Assembly: GCF_023006325.1 (NCBI RefSeq)
Contig: NZ_JAINDF010000002.1
Span: forward strand, 186,001 to 250,000
Source: Kordiimonas marina
GTDB taxonomy: Bacteria > Pseudomonadota > Alphaproteobacteria > Sphingomonadales > Kordiimonadaceae
Direction: 5' to 3'
DNA: 64,000 nucleotides
Part shown: positions 1 to 7,976 of the stretch, piece by piece
Layout of the letters: every line of letters starts with the position of its first letter
Position numbering within the stretch: position 1 is the stretch's first letter
The notes under the pieces: model-generated
The model's database searches: none
What the model was told of the DNA's origin: nothing
Seen by the model: only the letters and a program-made list of their open reading frames with translations
Made by a program: the position numbers and the translations under genes

Positions 1-55
1 GAACGACCTGCGGGTCCGACAGGGTCCGGCGGAACCAGTTGCTGATCATGTTCAT
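1..55 (-). CDS. Putative PerM/AI-2E family transporter, N-terminal fragment
   Basis: Only the first 18 codons lie in the window; the gene runs off the left edge. The start ATG is preceded by a strong AAGGAG ribosome site nine bases away, which supports a genuine start. The visible peptide, MNMISNWFRRTLSDPQVV, resembles the N-terminus of PerM/AI-2E family permeases, where a W-x-RR-x-x-SDP segment precedes the first membrane helix. No membrane helix is visible yet, so the family name rests on this short match alone. The fragment lies downstream of the dehydrogenase on the same strand with a gap of over 100 bases. Confidence 0.45.
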   Translation of the reverse strand, partial: MNMISNWFRRTLSDPQVV

Positions 56-172
56 GCCCTGTGTCTCCTTAGGGGGCGCCTTCATTGTTGGGGTCAACCC
101 CTTATCTGGCGCGGGATATGGGCGGTTTCAAGGCCGTGATAGGTGTCCGGTGTTTTCCGGCAAGCTTTGGTA

Positions 173-946
173 TCAGCCGTGCTGGCCGGTAGAGGTGCCG
201 CCGTCGACCACGACATTGGCGCCGTTCATATAGGCGGCTTCCTGGCTCGCGAGATAGAGCACGGTTTTGGCGACATCGGCCGGGTCGGCGGGGCCGCCCT
301 TCGGCAGGCCGCCCGCGAACTTGCTCATGTCGCCGCCGATATCGGCGAGCGCGCGCTCGAACATCGGGGTGCGCATCGGCCCCGGCGAGACCGCATTGAT
401 GCGGATGCCTGCGTCGGCGTAATCCAGCGCGGCGCTTTTGGTCAGGCCGATCACTGCGTGTTTGCTGGTGCCGTAGGCCGCCATCCATTCCGCGCCCGAA
501 CGCGACAGGATCGACGCGATATTGATGATGGTGCCGCCGGGCTTCGGTGCGTTCTTCAGCATGGTGCGGATTTCATGATGCATGGCGTGCCACACCCCCA
601 TGACGTTGGTGCGGAACACGTCCTCGACCATGGCGATGTCCTGGTCGGCGAACCGGGCGGCGGTGTGGCTGATCCCGGCGTTGTTGACCGCGATATCGAG
701 CCTGCCTGCCTCAGCTGTTGCAGCGGCAACAAAATCGGCGACCAGGCTGTTGTCGCGCACATCGGCGTGGTGATAGTGGGTTTTGCCAGGGTAATGGCGG
801 GTTTCATGGGCCACGCGCGCGCCTTCTTCGTCGATGAGGCCGCAGAAATGCACAGTCGCGCCTTCGCTCGCGAAAGCCTTGACGATGGCTTCACCGAACC
901 CTGACGTGCCGCCGGTTACAAGCGCGGTCTGGCCTTCAAAACGCAT
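173..946 (-). CDS. SDR family NAD(P)-dependent oxidoreductase
   Basis: A 257-residue classical short-chain dehydrogenase/reductase. It has the nucleotide-binding TGGTSGFG motif at residues 11-18, the NNAG motif at 88-91, and the catalytic triad Ser145, Tyr158 and Lys162 (Y-x3-K). Length matches the family norm of about 250. The start is supported by AAAGGA nine bases upstream. The substrate cannot be told from sequence; the family oxidises or reduces alcohols and ketones with NAD(H) or NADP(H) in the cytoplasm. It is followed on the same strand by the partial transporter, and a shared function is not evident. Confidence 0.93.
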   Translation of the reverse strand: MRFEGQTALVTGGTSGFGEAIVKAFASEGATVHFCGLIDEEGARVAHETRHYPGKTHYHHADVRDNSLVADFVAAATAEAGRLDIAVNNAGISHTAARFADQDIAMVEDVFRTNVMGVWHAMHHEIRTMLKNAPKPGGTIINIASILSRSGAEWMAAYGTSKHAVIGLTKSAALDYADAGIRINAVSPGPMRTPMFERALADIGGDMSKFAGGLPKGGPADPADVAKTVLYLASQEAAYMNGANVVVDGGTSTGQHG

Positions 947-1045
947 GGAACATCCTTTCGAAACTCGCGCATGGCTACCCTTTTTCGGGGCCGCGGGGCA
1001 AGTAAAATCAACGCCTGAGCAAGGGCAGAGGTCGCGGGGGGAAGC

Positions 1046-2161
1046 CTAGTGGCTGTGGCTATGGCCGTGGTGGTGGATGTGCACTGTGGGCAACAGGACC
1101 GAAAAGAACTTGCGCGCGCCGGTGTGTATGAGGATCGCGCAGACGCACGCCAGCCACAGCGAGAACAGCACATAGCCCCCGGACGGCAGTTTGACATCGA
1201 AGGGCAGCAGTTCGACCACGAAGGCCGCCGCGATCCAGAGCGCAACAGTCCAGGGCGCGATTTTCTGCAGGCCGTGATAGCCGCCAACCACAAGCGTGCG
1301 CACCCCGGTGTCATGTGGCTGCTTGTAAAGCTGCAGGAGAATGCCGCCCGCGACCAGGATCAGCAGAAGCCCCGGTGCGATGAAGCGGCCGACCGCGGCA
1401 ATGGTATCGACGGCATGATAGGCGCCGTGCACCAGCGTCGTGTCGAGCGGTCCCGCGACGTGATAAAGATAATGGGCATAGATAAGCGCGGTCACGAACA
1501 GGATGCCGAGCGCGGTACCGACCCTGTGGGCGCGCATGGTCTCCGGCTTCGGGGCCGTGCTGTGGTGCTCCAGCGGGTGCAGGATGACATGGAGGAGCGA
1601 GCCCGCGGCGAACGCCTGCCAGTAGCCGATCAGCGGTACGCCCCACCAGTCGGAAGCAAAGATCGCCATCAGATAGCCGATCACGGTCATGGCGCCGAGC
1701 GCGGCCAGCACGGCGATGCCGCCGGTGGTCGTCAGCACGGGGCGCAAGAGCCACCACACGGCGATCGCGACACCGATCCGGTGCAACAGAACCCCGCCGG
1801 CCACAAAGTCCCCTTGCGGGCTGTTTTTGGCCAAGGCGAGGATGGCGCCGTCACTGGTGGCATGGACCACAAGCGCAAGGGCAGCGACCAGCATCACGAT
1901 ACGGTGCGTCGACTGTTCGGGCTTATGGAAGACGAATTCGGCAATCCAGGGCAATGAAAAGCCGAGGATGGCGATCATAAGGCCTAAGAGACCGGCGTGT
2001 TCCAGCGCTTCAGGCAGCAGGGTCAGCGTGATAAGCCCGAGCACGGTCATCAGTACGAATCCGTCCAGCCCGCCCTTAAGCGCAGGCATACGCGTCACCG
2101 CGCGCGCAAGCAACGGCGCGGCCAGAAGGACCAGGACGGACAGTATCAGGGCGTAATCCAA
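1046..2161 (-). CDS. ZIP-like polytopic membrane protein with His-rich tail
   Basis: 371 residues with many hydrophobic helices. Two segments look like the metal-binding helices of ZIP transporters: HATSDGAILAL in one helix and LLHRIGVAIAVWW in the next, matching the H-x3-D-G and H-x3-x-x-G spacing. The C-terminus ends in HIHHHGHSHSH, a typical zinc-binding tail. I infer a divalent metal (probably zinc) transporter of the inner membrane; direction is unproven. The start is TTG with an AAGGT ribosome site about nine bases upstream and no better start nearby. A 13-bp palindrome resembling a Zur box lies 34 bases upstream, which fits zinc control. Confidence 0.6.
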   Translation of the reverse strand: MDYALILSVLVLLAAPLLARAVTRMPALKGGLDGFVLMTVLGLITLTLLPEALEHAGLLGLMIAILGFSLPWIAEFVFHKPEQSTHRIVMLVAALALVVHATSDGAILALAKNSPQGDFVAGGVLLHRIGVAIAVWWLLRPVLTTTGGIAVLAALGAMTVIGYLMAIFASDWWGVPLIGYWQAFAAGSLLHVILHPLEHHSTAPKPETMRAHRVGTALGILFVTALIYAHYLYHVAGPLDTTLVHGAYHAVDTIAAVGRFIAPGLLLILVAGGILLQLYKQPHDTGVRTLVVGGYHGLQKIAPWTVALWIAAAFVVELLPFDVKLPSGGYVLFSLWLACVCAILIHTGARKFFSVLLPTVHIHHHGHSHSH

Positions 2162-2194
2162 AACAGATGACCTTAACGCAACATATGATGTACA

Positions 2195-2207
2195 GTTATA
2201 ATATCAC
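2195..2207. promoter_or_regulatory. Zur-like palindrome upstream of the ZIP-like gene
   Basis: GTTATAATATCAC is a 13-bp imperfect palindrome (one mismatched pair around a central A). Alphaproteobacterial Zur sites have a core close to GTTATAnTATAAC, so this differs by one base. It overlaps the likely -35 region (TTGTGA on the minus strand) of the metal transporter gene. The assignment is inference from motif and context. Confidence 0.4.
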
Positions 2208-2330
2208 AATATGGAAAGCCAACCTAAATCTTCAAGGGTGACGATTTTATCAGGCCTGAAGGCTGGCCGGTTTGCCCCGGTTTGAGCGCCTAATCCATGC
2301 GGAAACGGCGCCCCAGGTGGGGATTTCGTA

Positions 2331-2360
2331 AGAAAAAGGGGCGCCGCATGGGCACCCCTT
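2331..2360 (-). terminator. Intrinsic terminator of the FKBP lipoprotein gene
   Basis: A ten-pair stem (one G-U pair) between 2336-2345 and 2351-2360 with a five-base loop. Read on the minus strand it is followed by TTTCTT. It sits 30 bases past the stop of the tandem-FKBP gene. Confidence 0.75.
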
Positions 2361-2389
2361 CATAATCTTTATGGTTTTACCTGAATGAC

Positions 2390-3427
2390 TTAGCTGTCGA
2401 CCGAGATCAGCTCGACCGTGAAGATCAGCGTGGCGTAGGGCGGAATACCGGCGCCTGCGCCATGCTCGCCATACGCCAGGTCATACGGCAGGAAGAATTC
2501 ATATTTGCCGCCTTCTTTCATCAATTGCAGGCCTTCGGTCCAGCCTTTGATGACGCGGTCAAGCGGGAAGGAGGCCGGTTGGCCGCGCTTGTAGCTCGAA
2601 TCGAACACGGTGCCGTTGGTCAGCTTGCCTTCGTAATTCACCGTGACGTTGGACGTGGGGCTCGGCGATTTGCCGGTGCCTTCGGTGATGACCTTATACT
2701 GCAGCCCGCTGTCCGTAACGTGAACGCCGTCCTTCTTGGCATTTTCTTTCAGGAAGTCAGCCTGCTGGGTCTTGAACTTTTCCATCTGGACCTTGGCTTC
2801 GGCTTCAGCTGCCGCCATGTCTTTCACGCCCAGAAGCTCGACATCGAAGATCAGCGTCGAGTTCGGCGGGATGACATTGCCAGCGCCATGTTCGCCATAG
2901 GCGAGGTCAGCCGGGATGGTGATTTCCCATTTGTCGCCGACATGCATCATCTGCAGCGCTTCGATCCAGCCGGGGATCACGCGGCCAAGCTGGAACTGGG
3001 CCGGGCCGCCATGGCGTTCGCTGGCATCGAACACTTTACCGTCGATGGTGCGGCCTTCGTAAGAAACCTTGACGATGTCTTCCTTGGTCGGGCTTTTGCC
3101 GGACGCATCACCGGATTTCAGGACTTTATACTGCAGCCCGCTGTCGGTGACATGGACGCCGTCCTTGTCCTTGTTGGTTTCGAGATAGGCCTCGTTTTCC
3201 GCCTTGTAGGCGTCAGTGTCGGTCATGGATTTCGATACTTTCTGTTCCGGGGTGGTGGCGCCAGCCTGATTGTCGGCCGCCTTTTCGACCGGTTTTTCAG
3301 CTTGGGCCTCAGCTGCCGTTGTTTTATCGGCCGCTTTGTGGGACTGGTCCTCATCCTTCTTGCCACAGGCTGCCAGGGAGGCGCCGAAGGCGAGAAGAAG
3401 AACTGCCGTCTTGATTGAGCTTTGCAT
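2390..3427 (-). CDS. FKBP-type peptidyl-prolyl isomerase lipoprotein, two FKBP domains
   Basis: 345 residues beginning with a lipoprotein signal peptide; the lipobox LAAC puts the lipidated Cys at residue 21. A charged, alanine-rich linker follows, then two FKBP domains in tandem. Each is introduced by the same GVHVTDSGLQYKV segment and contains the YEG, FD(A/S)S, GW and AYGEHGAG motifs. It should catalyse proline cis-trans isomerisation of envelope proteins from a membrane anchor. The in-frame ORF extends further upstream, but the AAGGAAG ribosome site seven bases before this ATG and the signal peptide fix the start. Most bacterial FkpA/Mip proteins carry one domain, so the duplication is notable. 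Confidence 0.92.
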   Translation of the reverse strand: MQSSIKTAVLLLAFGASLAACGKKDEDQSHKAADKTTAAEAQAEKPVEKAADNQAGATTPEQKVSKSMTDTDAYKAENEAYLETNKDKDGVHVTDSGLQYKVLKSGDASGKSPTKEDIVKVSYEGRTIDGKVFDASERHGGPAQFQLGRVIPGWIEALQMMHVGDKWEITIPADLAYGEHGAGNVIPPNSTLIFDVELLGVKDMAAAEAEAKVQMEKFKTQQADFLKENAKKDGVHVTDSGLQYKVITEGTGKSPSPTSNVTVNYEGKLTNGTVFDSSYKRGQPASFPLDRVIKGWTEGLQLMKEGGKYEFFLPYDLAYGEHGAGAGIPPYATLIFTVELISVDS

Positions 3428-3581
3428 AGAAGGCTTCCTTTTTGGCATGATGGCGGACCCTACCCTGTGGGGCCCATGCGCGAAAGAAAAAAACGCGGAA
3501 CTTGGGTGGAAAAACCAAGGAAAGGCTTGGTGCTCCGGCAGGAGGGCGTATTGAGTATATCCAGACAAGGAGACAGGCCCC

Positions 3582-3848
3582 ATGGCCGTAGGTGATGACG
3601 CGATCCGCAGTGAAATACTGAAGCAGATTACAGGGGACAAATCGGTCGCCCCCCGGGAGGTTGCCGAAGCGCTGGCGGAAGAAGGCTCCGATTGGCGCAA
3701 GCTGTTGCCGCGCGTGCGCCTCGCGGCCACCAAACTGCACGGGGAAGGCCTCCTGGTTTTCATCCGCAAGCGGAAAGTGGTGGGCCCCGAAGGCCTGAAG
3801 GGCGTTTACCGGCTGGCGCGTCCGGGGCTGATGGACGACAGTGAATAA
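3582..3848 (+). CDS. DUF3253 domain-containing protein
   Basis: An 88-residue soluble protein matching the DUF3253 pattern: an N-terminal helix leading to a PREVAEAL segment, then DWRKLLPRVRLAA, and a C-terminal KVVGPEGLKGVYRL strand region. The overall form resembles a small winged-helix domain, so DNA binding is conceivable but unproven. An AAGGAG-type site precedes the ATG. It lies 24 bases before the Hpt gene on the same strand and may be cotranscribed with it. It diverges from the FKBP lipoprotein gene, sharing a 150-base promoter region. Confidence 0.75.
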   Translation: MAVGDDAIRSEILKQITGDKSVAPREVAEALAEEGSDWRKLLPRVRLAATKLHGEGLLVFIRKRKVVGPEGLKGVYRLARPGLMDDSE

Positions 3849-3872
3849 GATGAACAGGAGAGGATAACGGCG

Positions 3873-4232
3873 ATGGCGGAGACTTTGGCAATCGTGGATC
3901 AACGGGTACTCGACCAGCTTGCCGAAGATGTCGGCGCGGAAACCCTGCCTGTGTTGATTGCGTCGCTCAAGCGTGAGATTGCCGGGGCGCAGGCTGCGCT
4001 GCCGGAGCATCTGGCCGCGGGCGATATGGAGCAGCTGGAGATCGGCTCCCATGCGCTCAAAAGCGCGGCGCGCAGTTTCGGGGCCATGCGGCTGGGGGAA
4101 GCTTGTCTGGCGCTTGAGGAAGCTGCCCGTGACGGTGCGGGAGAGGAGGCCCTTCACGGCCTGATGGATAAGTTTCTGGCGCAGGCGGAAGAAACGCTGG
4201 CGGCGTTCGAGCTGATGTTCGGGGCGCTGTAG
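3873..4232 (+). CDS. Orphan Hpt domain phosphotransfer protein
   Basis: 119 residues forming a single histidine phosphotransfer helical bundle. The phosphoacceptor is His60 within SHALKSAARSFGA, the canonical HxLK(S/G) motif. Such proteins shuttle phosphate between a hybrid kinase and a response regulator in the cytoplasm. No kinase or regulator gene is adjacent, so the partners lie elsewhere. An AGGAGAGG ribosome site lies upstream. It ends 14 bases from the convergent engB stop codon. A second, unrelated Hpt protein is encoded at 14012-14422. Confidence 0.85.
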   Translation: MAETLAIVDQRVLDQLAEDVGAETLPVLIASLKREIAGAQAALPEHLAAGDMEQLEIGSHALKSAARSFGAMRLGEACLALEEAARDGAGEEALHGLMDKFLAQAEETLAAFELMFGAL

Positions 4233-4246
4233 GCTTGAGGTGCAGC

Positions 4247-4900
4247 TCAGCTTGACGTCAGTGAGGCGACTTCGGCGCGAAGCTCCGGCAGGCCCCAGCC
4301 CTTTTCGGAGGAGCTCGGCATCACCAGCGGGTGGCAGGCGATGAAGGTTTTGGCATCGGCTTCCGTCTTGGCGATGATTTTTTCCTGCTCAGCTTTGTTG
4401 AGCTTGTCGAGCTTGGTGAGCACGATCTGGTAATTGACCGCGGCCTCATCAAGCATCTTCATGATCTCGCGGTCGTTTTCCTTCAGCCCATGGCGGCTGT
4501 CGATCAGCAGCATTACGCGCCTGAGGTTCGGCCGTCCGCGCAGGTAGGTCTTCACAAGCTTGGTCCATGCCTGGACCTTCTTGCGTTCGATCTTGGCATA
4601 GCCATAGCCCGGCAGGTCGACCAGATAGGACAGCTGGTCCAGCTCCCGGCCCATTTCGAAATAGTTGAGCTCCTGCGTGCGCCCCGGCGTGTTGGAGGTG
4701 CGGGCGAGCGACTTGCGGCCGGTCAGCGCGTTGATCAGGCTTGATTTGCCGACGTTCGAACGCCCGGCAAACGCCACCTCCGGCCGGTCGGCCGTCGGCA
4801 GGGTCTCCAGCGACACCGCGCCTTTGATAAACTCCACCGGGCCGGCAAACAAAAGCCGGCCACGGTTGAGGTCTTCATCGCTGTAAGTCTCTTCGCTCAC
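4247..4900 (-). CDS. engB: Ribosome biogenesis GTP-binding protein EngB/YsxC
   Basis: 217 residues with the TrmE-Era-EngA-EngB GTPase fold: P-loop GRSNVGKSS at 46-54, the NTPGRTQ switch segment, DLPGYGYA (G3), and TKLDKL (G4). EngB is needed for assembly of the large ribosomal subunit. It begins with GTG preceded by AAAGGA that overlaps the yidC stop, twelve bases upstream. This makes it the last gene of the rpmH-rnpA-yidD-yidC-engB operon, a common arrangement in Alphaproteobacteria. Length is normal. Confidence 0.97.
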   Translation of the reverse strand: MSEETYSDEDLNRGRLLFAGPVEFIKGAVSLETLPTADRPEVAFAGRSNVGKSSLINALTGRKSLARTSNTPGRTQELNYFEMGRELDQLSYLVDLPGYGYAKIERKKVQAWTKLVKTYLRGRPNLRRVMLLIDSRHGLKENDREIMKMLDEAAVNYQIVLTKLDKLNKAEQEKIIAKTEADAKTFIACHPLVMPSSSEKGWGLPELRAEVASLTSS

Positions 4901-4912
4901 GCAGGGCGTCCT

Positions 4913-6688
4913 TTAGGAAGATGTCTTCGACAGGCCGGCCAGACGGGCGTCTTCCCGGCGCATGATCACCCACTGCTGGAGGATCGACAGCGTGTTGTTG
5001 CAGGTCCAGTAAAGCACCAGGCCGGCGCTGAAGCGGGCCATGATGAAGGTGAACACCAGCGGCAGGAACTGCATTACCTTCGCCTGGGTCGGGTCCATCT
5101 GGGCTGACTGCGGGTTCATCTTCTGCTGCAGCCACATGGTGAAACCCATCAGCATCGGCAGCACACCGATGGCGATCGCGGTCGGCGGCGTCCAGGGGAT
5201 CAGGCCGAACAGGTTGACGATGGTCAGGTGATCGGCGGCCGACAGGTCATGGATCCAGCCGAAGAAGGGCTGGTGGCGCATCTCGATCGTCACATACAGC
5301 GTTTTATAGAGCGCGAAGAAGACGAACGTCTGCGGGATCATCGGCAGGCAGCCTGCGGCCGGGTTGATCTTCTCGGCTTTGTAAAGCGCCATCATTTCCT
5401 GCTGCTGGCGGGCTTTGTCGTCCTTGTAGCGTTCCTGGATCGCCTTGATCTTCGGCTGGGCCCGTTTCATGTGGCTCATGGAGCGGTAGGATTTGCTGGC
5501 GAGCGGGAACAGGAGCAGCTTCAAGATCATGGTCATCAGGATGATGGCGACACCATAGTTGCCGGTGATCTGGAACAGCCAGTGCAGGCCGTGGAAGATC
5601 GGCTTGGTGAAGAACCAGAAATAGCCCCAGTCGACCGCCTTGTCGAAGTCGGTGATGCCATACTTGGCCTTGTATGCGTCGATGACCTTGACGATCTTGG
5701 CGCCGGCATACAGGTGGTTCGTGGTCTCCACGGTTTGGCCCGCGGGAACATCCGTCCAGTTCTGGACGAAATTGACGTCGTAGCTGATTTGCCCGGCACT
5801 GTTGGTGTTGCGCTCCATCCGGGCGCGGGCCACCTTGGCTTTGGGGTCCGGGACCAGCGTTGCCATCCAGTATTTGTCGGTGATGCCGATCCAGCCGCCG
5901 GTACCGTCGGTGCCTTTGGTTTCGAAGTCGCCATCTTTGGTGAGGTTCTTGTAGGTCTTTTCCTCATAGATGCCGTCGAAGACGCTCATCGGGCCTTCAT
6001 GCAGGATGTAGAGGCCGGAGGTCTTCGGCTCACCCTTACGCGTGATGATGCCGTAGGGCGCTACTTTCATCGCGGCGCCGCTGGTGTTGATCACGCTCTG
6101 GTCCACGGTGAACATGAATTTGTCGTCGACCGAGACTTTCATCAGGAAGCGCGTGCCCTGGCCGTTGTCCCACGCCAGTGTCACCGGCTGGTCCGGGGTC
6201 AGCGTGTCATGGTCGGCGGTCCAGACGCTCATGTCGGTCGGCAGGGCACCTGCCGGGGTGCCCGCGGGGGCGACCCAGCCGAAGCGGGCGTAATAGCCGT
6301 CCGGCTTGTTCTCGGACGACAGCAGGCGGACCTTTTTGGAATCTTTGTCGAGGCTGGTGGTGAAATTGTTGAGGATGATATCGTCGAAGGTGGCGCCGCG
6401 GAGGTTGATGGAACCTTTCAGTTCCGGCGTGTCCACGGTGACCTGGCCGACATTCTCAAGAACCGGGGCCTTCTGGGCCGGGGCGCTGCTCGGGACGCCG
6501 CTTTCCGGCGGGGCGATCTTGTCGCCGGCCGCTTTCGCGGTTTCACCGGTTTTGGCCTCCTGGGCGATCTGAGCCTGCTGCGCCTCTTGCGCTTTCTGCA
6601 TCTTCGGGCCGAGGACGAAATACTCGTAGCCCATAAAGAACGCCAGCGACAGCACGGCGAAGAGGATAAAGTTCTTATTGTCACCCAT
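4913..6688 (-). CDS. yidC: Membrane protein insertase YidC
   Basis: 591 residues. The N-terminus has one membrane helix (NFILFAVLSLAFFMGYEYF), followed by a proline/alanine-rich linker and the large periplasmic beta-sandwich domain. The C-terminal third has the conserved YidC/Oxa1 core, including YRSMSHMKRAQPKIKAIQER and the final helices near LYWTCNNTLSILQQW. It inserts and folds inner-membrane proteins with or without SecYEG. I chose the ATG giving MGDNKNF; an upstream in-frame GTG would add four residues. It lies 17 bases after yidD. Confidence 0.97.
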   Translation of the reverse strand: MGDNKNFILFAVLSLAFFMGYEYFVLGPKMQKAQEAQQAQIAQEAKTGETAKAAGDKIAPPESGVPSSAPAQKAPVLENVGQVTVDTPELKGSINLRGATFDDIILNNFTTSLDKDSKKVRLLSSENKPDGYYARFGWVAPAGTPAGALPTDMSVWTADHDTLTPDQPVTLAWDNGQGTRFLMKVSVDDKFMFTVDQSVINTSGAAMKVAPYGIITRKGEPKTSGLYILHEGPMSVFDGIYEEKTYKNLTKDGDFETKGTDGTGGWIGITDKYWMATLVPDPKAKVARARMERNTNSAGQISYDVNFVQNWTDVPAGQTVETTNHLYAGAKIVKVIDAYKAKYGITDFDKAVDWGYFWFFTKPIFHGLHWLFQITGNYGVAIILMTMILKLLLFPLASKSYRSMSHMKRAQPKIKAIQERYKDDKARQQQEMMALYKAEKINPAAGCLPMIPQTFVFFALYKTLYVTIEMRHQPFFGWIHDLSAADHLTIVNLFGLIPWTPPTAIAIGVLPMLMGFTMWLQQKMNPQSAQMDPTQAKVMQFLPLVFTFIMARFSAGLVLYWTCNNTLSILQQWVIMRREDARLAGLSKTSS

Positions 6689-6705
6689 GAGACGAAACAC
6701 CCTGA

Positions 6706-7023
6706 TTAGTCTTGCCGGTCTTGGCCGGCCTGGTCAGTCTTGTCATGCCTGCAGCCCGGCATGGTATCGCCTTTTGGCACAGGATCGTAGCCGAATCCAC
6801 CCCAAGGATGGCAGCGTGCGACGCGCTTTATTGCCAGCCATCCGCCCTTAAGTCCACCATGAAGACGAATTGCCTCCAAGGCATAGGCGCTGCAGGTGGG
6901 CTGATACCGGCAACGGGCCGGGAAAAGCGGTGAGATGAAAAGCTGGTAGAAGCGCACAAACCCTACGGCCAGAAGCCCGATCGGAGAGAGGGGTTTTTCC
7001 CGGTTTTCCGCTGATTTTGGCAC
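6706..7023 (-). CDS. yidD: Membrane protein insertion efficiency factor YidD
   Basis: 105 residues of the YidD family: an amphipathic/hydrophobic segment near residues 15-35, then [25 protein letters not shown] and [14 protein letters not shown], all diagnostic. YidD sits at the inner membrane and assists YidC-dependent insertion. The GTG start overlaps the rnpA stop codon (TAGTG), so translation is probably coupled. An upstream extension in the same frame lies inside rnpA and is not family-like. The C-terminal tail of about 20 polar residues is variable in the family. Confidence 0.94.
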   Translation of the reverse strand: MPKSAENREKPLSPIGLLAVGFVRFYQLFISPLFPARCRYQPTCSAYALEAIRLHGGLKGGWLAIKRVARCHPWGGFGYDPVPKGDTMPGCRHDKTDQAGQDRQD

Positions 7024-7430
7024 TATGGCTTCCTGGGCCCCTTGTTGGCGTCGCGGGGTCTTAGATCGGCACCCTCGGCCAGTTTTGCAAGGGCCCACTT
7101 GAGATCGGACGCCAATTTCGTGAAGGGATATTCGATGGCGGCCTGGCGTCCGACCACGACATAGGACCATCCCTTTTGGCCCTTTTCCGGCAGAATCGCC
7201 CGTGCTGTTTCCTTCAGCCGCCTGCGCGCCCTGTTGCGCATGACGGCGTTGCCGACCTTTTTGGAGACGGTGAACCCGGCCCGTGGGTCATGGTCGCCGT
7301 CGCCGGGCATCGCCTGGATGATGAAAGCGGGCGTCACCCATTTGCGGCCGGTGCGGGCCACGGCAAGATACTCGGGCCGCTTTTTCAGGCGGTCCATCTT
7401 GGTATCCGGCATGTCCTTGGGCTGCGACAT
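7023..7430 (-). CDS. rnpA: Ribonuclease P protein component
   Basis: 135 residues with the RnpA signature [10 protein letters not shown] (ARN/RNR motif region) preceded by [12 protein letters not shown]. It binds the RNase P RNA and helps cleave 5' leaders from pre-tRNAs. It lies between rpmH and yidD as in most bacteria. The start is not decisive: MSQPKDM at 7430 gives a normal length, while an in-frame extension to 7520 would run nearly to rpmH. The RNase P RNA gene is not in this window. Confidence 0.93.
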   Translation of the reverse strand: MSQPKDMPDTKMDRLKKRPEYLAVARTGRKWVTPAFIIQAMPGDGDHDPRAGFTVSKKVGNAVMRNRARRRLKETARAILPEKGQKGWSYVVVGRQAAIEYPFTKLASDLKWALAKLAEGADLRPRDANKGPRKP

Positions 7431-7538
7431 CGTGGGATATGTCCCTGAAAACAAGAAAAGCCGACCGGATATCTCTCGGTCGGCATTCTCTATCGTGTGG
7501 TGTGGCACCCTTTCGGGCACCAGGCCTTGCTGCCTGTC

Positions 7539-7673
7539 TTAGGCGGACAGACGCTTACGACCGCGGGCACGACGTGCGTTCAGCACTTTACGGCCACCAA
7601 CAGTAGCCATGCGCGCACGAAAACCGTGACGGCGTTTGCGGACCAGCACACTCGGTTGATAGGTGCGTTTCAC
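7539..7673 (-). CDS. rpmH: 50S ribosomal protein L34
   Basis: A 44-residue basic protein with the full L34 pattern: KRTYQPS at the start, [11 protein letters not shown] in the middle and [18 protein letters not shown] at the end. The start codon is GTG, with CTGGAG nine bases upstream, in place of the usual ATG. It is the first gene of the operon and follows a consensus-like promoter by 70 bases. L34 is part of the large ribosomal subunit. Confidence 0.98.
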   Translation of the reverse strand: MKRTYQPSVLVRKRRHGFRARMATVGGRKVLNARRARGRKRLSA

Positions 7674-7744
7674 TTGTCTTACTCCAGCTTATCGCCCGGC
7701 AGGGTGCGACTGCGCAAAAGCCCGGCGTCCAAATTTCGAGCGCG

Positions 7745-7773
7745 GTATATAGCCGTGCATAAAAGCGAAGTCA
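7745..7773 (-). promoter_or_regulatory. Sigma-70-type promoter of the rpmH operon
   Basis: On the minus strand TTGACT (7773-7768) is followed by a 17-base spacer and TATATA (7750-7745). This is five of six and four of six matches to the consensus with optimal spacing, about 72 bases before the rpmH start. The rest of the 300-base gap up to the divergent kinase gene shows no gene; I saw no DnaA-box cluster in it. Confidence 0.8.
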
Positions 7774-7976
7774 ACAGCGTAAGCCGTGGTATCTCCGCCA
7801 TGAGGGAGCTTTTTTATCATATTTTGATGTCTCACGCCCCCGGTTTTTGTGGTGGCGGTGGCGAATCCCAGTTAAACAAATGGTCTGAGCCCGGTTCCGC
7901 GTAATATTATTACCCGGTCTCTCAAGAGGCTTTTGTTTACTTGCTTTTAAACGCCGGATGGGATTCATAGCGTTCT

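Noticed and set aside
3428-3769. N-terminal extension of the FKBP lipoprotein by 114 codons
   Set aside because: The extension overlaps the divergent gene's promoter region and its start, and would bury the signal peptide. The ATG at 3427 has a ribosome site and lipobox.
4913-6709. Long open reading frames opposite yidC, pnp, infB, miaB and others
   Set aside because: They are antisense shadows caused by GC-rich codon bias; the sense genes have clear families and ribosome sites.
7674-7976. Chromosome replication origin near rpmH
   Set aside because: No cluster of DnaA boxes or AT-rich unwinding region was seen; the rpmH-yidC order alone does not show an origin in this class.
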